Below, piece by piece: positions 20,925 to 22,466 of a stretch of DNA of 22,466 nucleotides. The position numbers and the translations under genes are program-made. This stretch comes from an uncultured Kiloniellales bacterium (GTDB lineage: Bacteria > Pseudomonadota > Alphaproteobacteria > Kiloniellales > JAKSDN01), in NCBI GenBank assembly GCA_947259625.1, contig CAMYMY010000035.1, positions 1 to 22,466 of the forward strand. Direction: 5' to 3'. Position 1 is the first letter of the stretch; each line of letters begins with the position of its first letter. Under the pieces are notes generated by a model, which did not search any database, was not told where the DNA came from, and worked only from the letters and a program-made list of their open reading frames with translations.

Positions 20925-20951
20925 CTGCCGTTTAAGCCTCAGGCGTCTTTC

Positions 20952-21743
20952 ATGCCCGCGGTCATGAGCCTCAAGGATGTCGGCATGGTTTTCCCCGCCA
21001 CCACGGTCGGGGGGAGCGTGACCGCCCTCGAAGGGATCAATCTCGAATTCGAGCCGGAGGAGTTCGTCGTCGCGCTCGGTGCCTCGGGCTGCGGCAAGAC
21101 GACCCTGCTGAACGTCATGGCCGGGTTCCTGCCGCCGACCTCCGGCGCCATTCTGCTGCACGACAGTCCGATCACCGGCCCGGGCCGGGACCGGGGCGTG
21201 GTGTTTCAGAAGCACGCCCTCTTCCCCTGGCTCAACGTCCTGGAGAACACGGCTTTCGGGCTCAAGCTCCAGGGCATCGGTGGCAGGGACCGGACCGCCG
21301 TGGCGGAGGAGAACCTGAACCTCGTCGGCCTGTCCGAGTTCGGCAGCCATCCGATCTACCAGCTCTCCGGCGGCATGCAGCAGCGCGTCGGCCTGGCCCG
21401 GGCCCTGACGACGAACCCGGAAATACTGCTGATGGACGAACCCCTGGGCGCGCTCGACGCGTTTACCAGGGAAAACATGCAGGAGCTGGTCCTGCAAGTC
21501 TGGAAACGGACCAAGAAGGCCGTCTTCTTCATCACCCATTCGGTCGAGGAGGCGCTCTTCATGGCGACCCGCCTGATCGTGATGTCGCCGCGCCCCGGAA
21601 GGATCACCCACGAATACAAGCTGGACTTCTGCCAGCGGTATTTCGAGCTGGGCGACGCCAGAAAGATCAAATCGGATCCGGACTTCATCAAGATACGCGA
21701 AGAGGTCCTGTCGATCATTTACGGCGAGGAGATCGAAGAGTAA
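20952..21743 (+). CDS. tauB: Taurine ABC transporter ATP-binding protein
   Basis: This 263-residue ATPase powers sulfonate import. It has Walker A GASGCGKT (43-50), the Q-loop VVFQKHALFPWL (Gln86), signature LSGGMQQR (138-145), Walker B ILLMDEP (158-164), D-loop GALD, and the switch His196 in FFITHSVEEA. The C-terminal extension (MSPRPGRITHEYKLDF through DARKIKSDPDFIKIREEV) matches the TauB form rather than nitrate or aliphatic sulfonate relatives. Start is ATG 20952 or ATG 20964 (MSLKDVG), the latter closer to usual TauB; the ribosome binding site does not decide. tauC begins 5 bp after its stop. Confidence 0.93.
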   Translation: MPAVMSLKDVGMVFPATTVGGSVTALEGINLEFEPEEFVVALGASGCGKTTLLNVMAGFLPPTSGAILLHDSPITGPGRDRGVVFQKHALFPWLNVLENTAFGLKLQGIGGRDRTAVAEENLNLVGLSEFGSHPIYQLSGGMQQRVGLARALTTNPEILLMDEPLGALDAFTRENMQELVLQVWKRTKKAVFFITHSVEEALFMATRLIVMSPRPGRITHEYKLDFCQRYFELGDARKIKSDPDFIKIREEVLSIIYGEEIEE

Positions 21744-21748
21744 CAGCC

Positions 21749-22466
21749 ATGGCGCTCTCGAGGATCTTCGGCAACGGACAGGAGGCGAAGGACCCCTACG
21801 GGGCTCCGGGGACCGGGAAGAGCACCCTCATCAGCGCCGTGACGATCGTCGTCATCCTGGGTGCCTGGTGGCTGGTCACCGAGCTGGAGCTGATCAGGGC
21901 GCTGTTTCTGCCCCCTCCCGGCTTGGTGTTCTCGAAGTTTCTGAAGATCTCCTGCTACGACCACTACATGGAAAGCTTCCTGGTGTACATCGGCGTCCGG
22001 ACCGAGGTCGTCGCCGAGTGCCTGGGCTTCAGCGAGAACGCCTTGCACCAGCACATCCTGGCGAGCCTGTACCGGGTCTTCACCTCCTTCTTCCTGGCCC
22101 TCGTCACCGCCATCCCCATCGGCATCTCCATGGGCGTCAACCGCATTGCCAGGGGCGTCTACGATCCGCCGATCGAATTCTACCGGCCGATTCCGCCGCT
22201 CGCCTACCTGCCGCTCACGATCATCTGGTTCGGGATCGGCGACTTCGCCAAGATCATCCTGATCTATCTCGCCTGTTTCGCACCGCTGGCGATCAGCGCG
22301 CGGGCCGGCGTCAGGTCCTGTTCGATCGAACAGATCCACGCCGCCTACTCCATGGGCGCGAGCCGCTACCAGGTCATGTGGCACGTGGTCCTCAAGGCGG
22401 CGCTGCCGGAGATTCTGACCGGCATGCGCATCTCCATCGCCTTCGGCTGGACCACCCTGGTTGCGG
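21749..22466 (+). CDS. tauC: Taurine ABC transporter permease, partial (cut by window end)
   Basis: The frame opens with ATG 21749, 5 bp after the tauB stop, and is still open at the window end after 239 codons, so the C-terminus is missing. It shows the TauC pattern: an N-terminal membrane segment (STLISAVTIVVILGAWWLV, about 25-43), LFLPPPGLVFSKFL, LASLYRVFTSFFLALVTAIP (104-123), PPIEFYRPIPPLAYLPLTII (140-159), WFGIGDFAKIILIYLACFAP, and the EAA-type loop AAYSMGASRYQVMWHVVLKAALPE (198-221) that docks on the ATPase. Residues about 68-98 (CYDHYMESFLVYIGVRTEVV and onward to GFSENAL) form an extra loop, about 30 residues, not expected from ordinary TauC proteins, located on the periplasmic side before helix 2. 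Confidence 0.9.
   Translation, partial: MALSRIFGNGQEAKDPYGAPGTGKSTLISAVTIVVILGAWWLVTELELIRALFLPPPGLVFSKFLKISCYDHYMESFLVYIGVRTEVVAECLGFSENALHQHILASLYRVFTSFFLALVTAIPIGISMGVNRIARGVYDPPIEFYRPIPPLAYLPLTIIWFGIGDFAKIILIYLACFAPLAISARAGVRSCSIEQIHAAYSMGASRYQVMWHVVLKAALPEILTGMRISIAFGWTTLVA

Noticed and set aside
19467..21611. A 714-codon minus-strand frame opposite tauA and tauB.
   Set aside because: It is antisense to well-supported taurine genes and shows no recognisable domain.
21800..21826. Walker A-like GAPGTGKST near the TauC N-terminus.
   Set aside because: It matches the P-loop pattern only by chance: it precedes the first membrane helix in a permease and lacks Walker B or any ATPase fold.

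Overview
The window is a compact, high-GC stretch of chromosome from an alphaproteobacterium, most like marine or soil Rhodospirillales relatives. This rests on gene content and style: a choline sulfatase of the rhizobial BetC type, alphaproteobacterial TauABC, TRAP transport, a DUF849 enzyme, frequent GTG/TTG starts and GC-rich third positions. No taxonomic marker (rRNA etc.) is present, so the assignment is an inference. There are no tRNA or rRNA genes, CRISPR arrays or intact transposases.

Layout. (1) 31-510: queF on the minus strand. (2) 652-7857: a catabolic and transport block. It holds a RidA-like deaminase, a UxaA-family dehydratase broken by a frameshifting internal deletion, a divergent arginase-family gene in visibly lower-GC DNA, the isolated 3' tail of a second UxaA gene, a minus-strand LDH2-type 2-hydroxyacid dehydrogenase, and a divergently read TRAP transporter (dctP-dctQ-dctM). 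(3) 7879-11688, minus strand: a membrane protein, queA and tgt (overlapping by 4 nt), and a methyltransferase. With queF these make up the late queuosine steps (preQ0 reductase, tRNA-guanine transglycosylase, epoxyqueuosine precursor synthesis), but queF is cut off from queA-tgt by the catabolic block. (4) 11842-14954, plus strand: a tight three-gene operon of a beta-keto acid cleavage enzyme (DUF849/BKACE), an unusual methyltransferase and choline sulfatase betC. (5) 14961-16655, minus strand: a 2-oxoglutarate/Fe(II) oxygenase, an exported nuclease-fold protein and an XRE regulator with an AT-rich, repeat-bearing upstream region. (6) 16867-19644, plus strand: glycerophosphodiester phosphodiesterase, DUF423 membrane protein, and a translationally coupled CDP-alcohol phosphatidyltransferase and HAD-IB phosphatase, which looks like a small phospholipid-metabolism set. 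(7) 19890-22466, plus strand: tauA, tauB and the start of tauC (cut by the window end), with a very strong hairpin between tauA and tauB.

Functionally the region is dominated by scavenging of small organic osmolytes and acids: taurine uptake, choline-O-sulfate hydrolysis, beta-keto acid cleavage, and TRAP uptake of a carboxylate with an adjacent dehydrogenase. The most unusual points are the rearranged UxaA/arginase locus (deletion, low-GC gene, 88% identical tail repeat, repeat-like intergenic sequence), the BKACE-methyltransferase-betC operon, and an extra loop in TauC.
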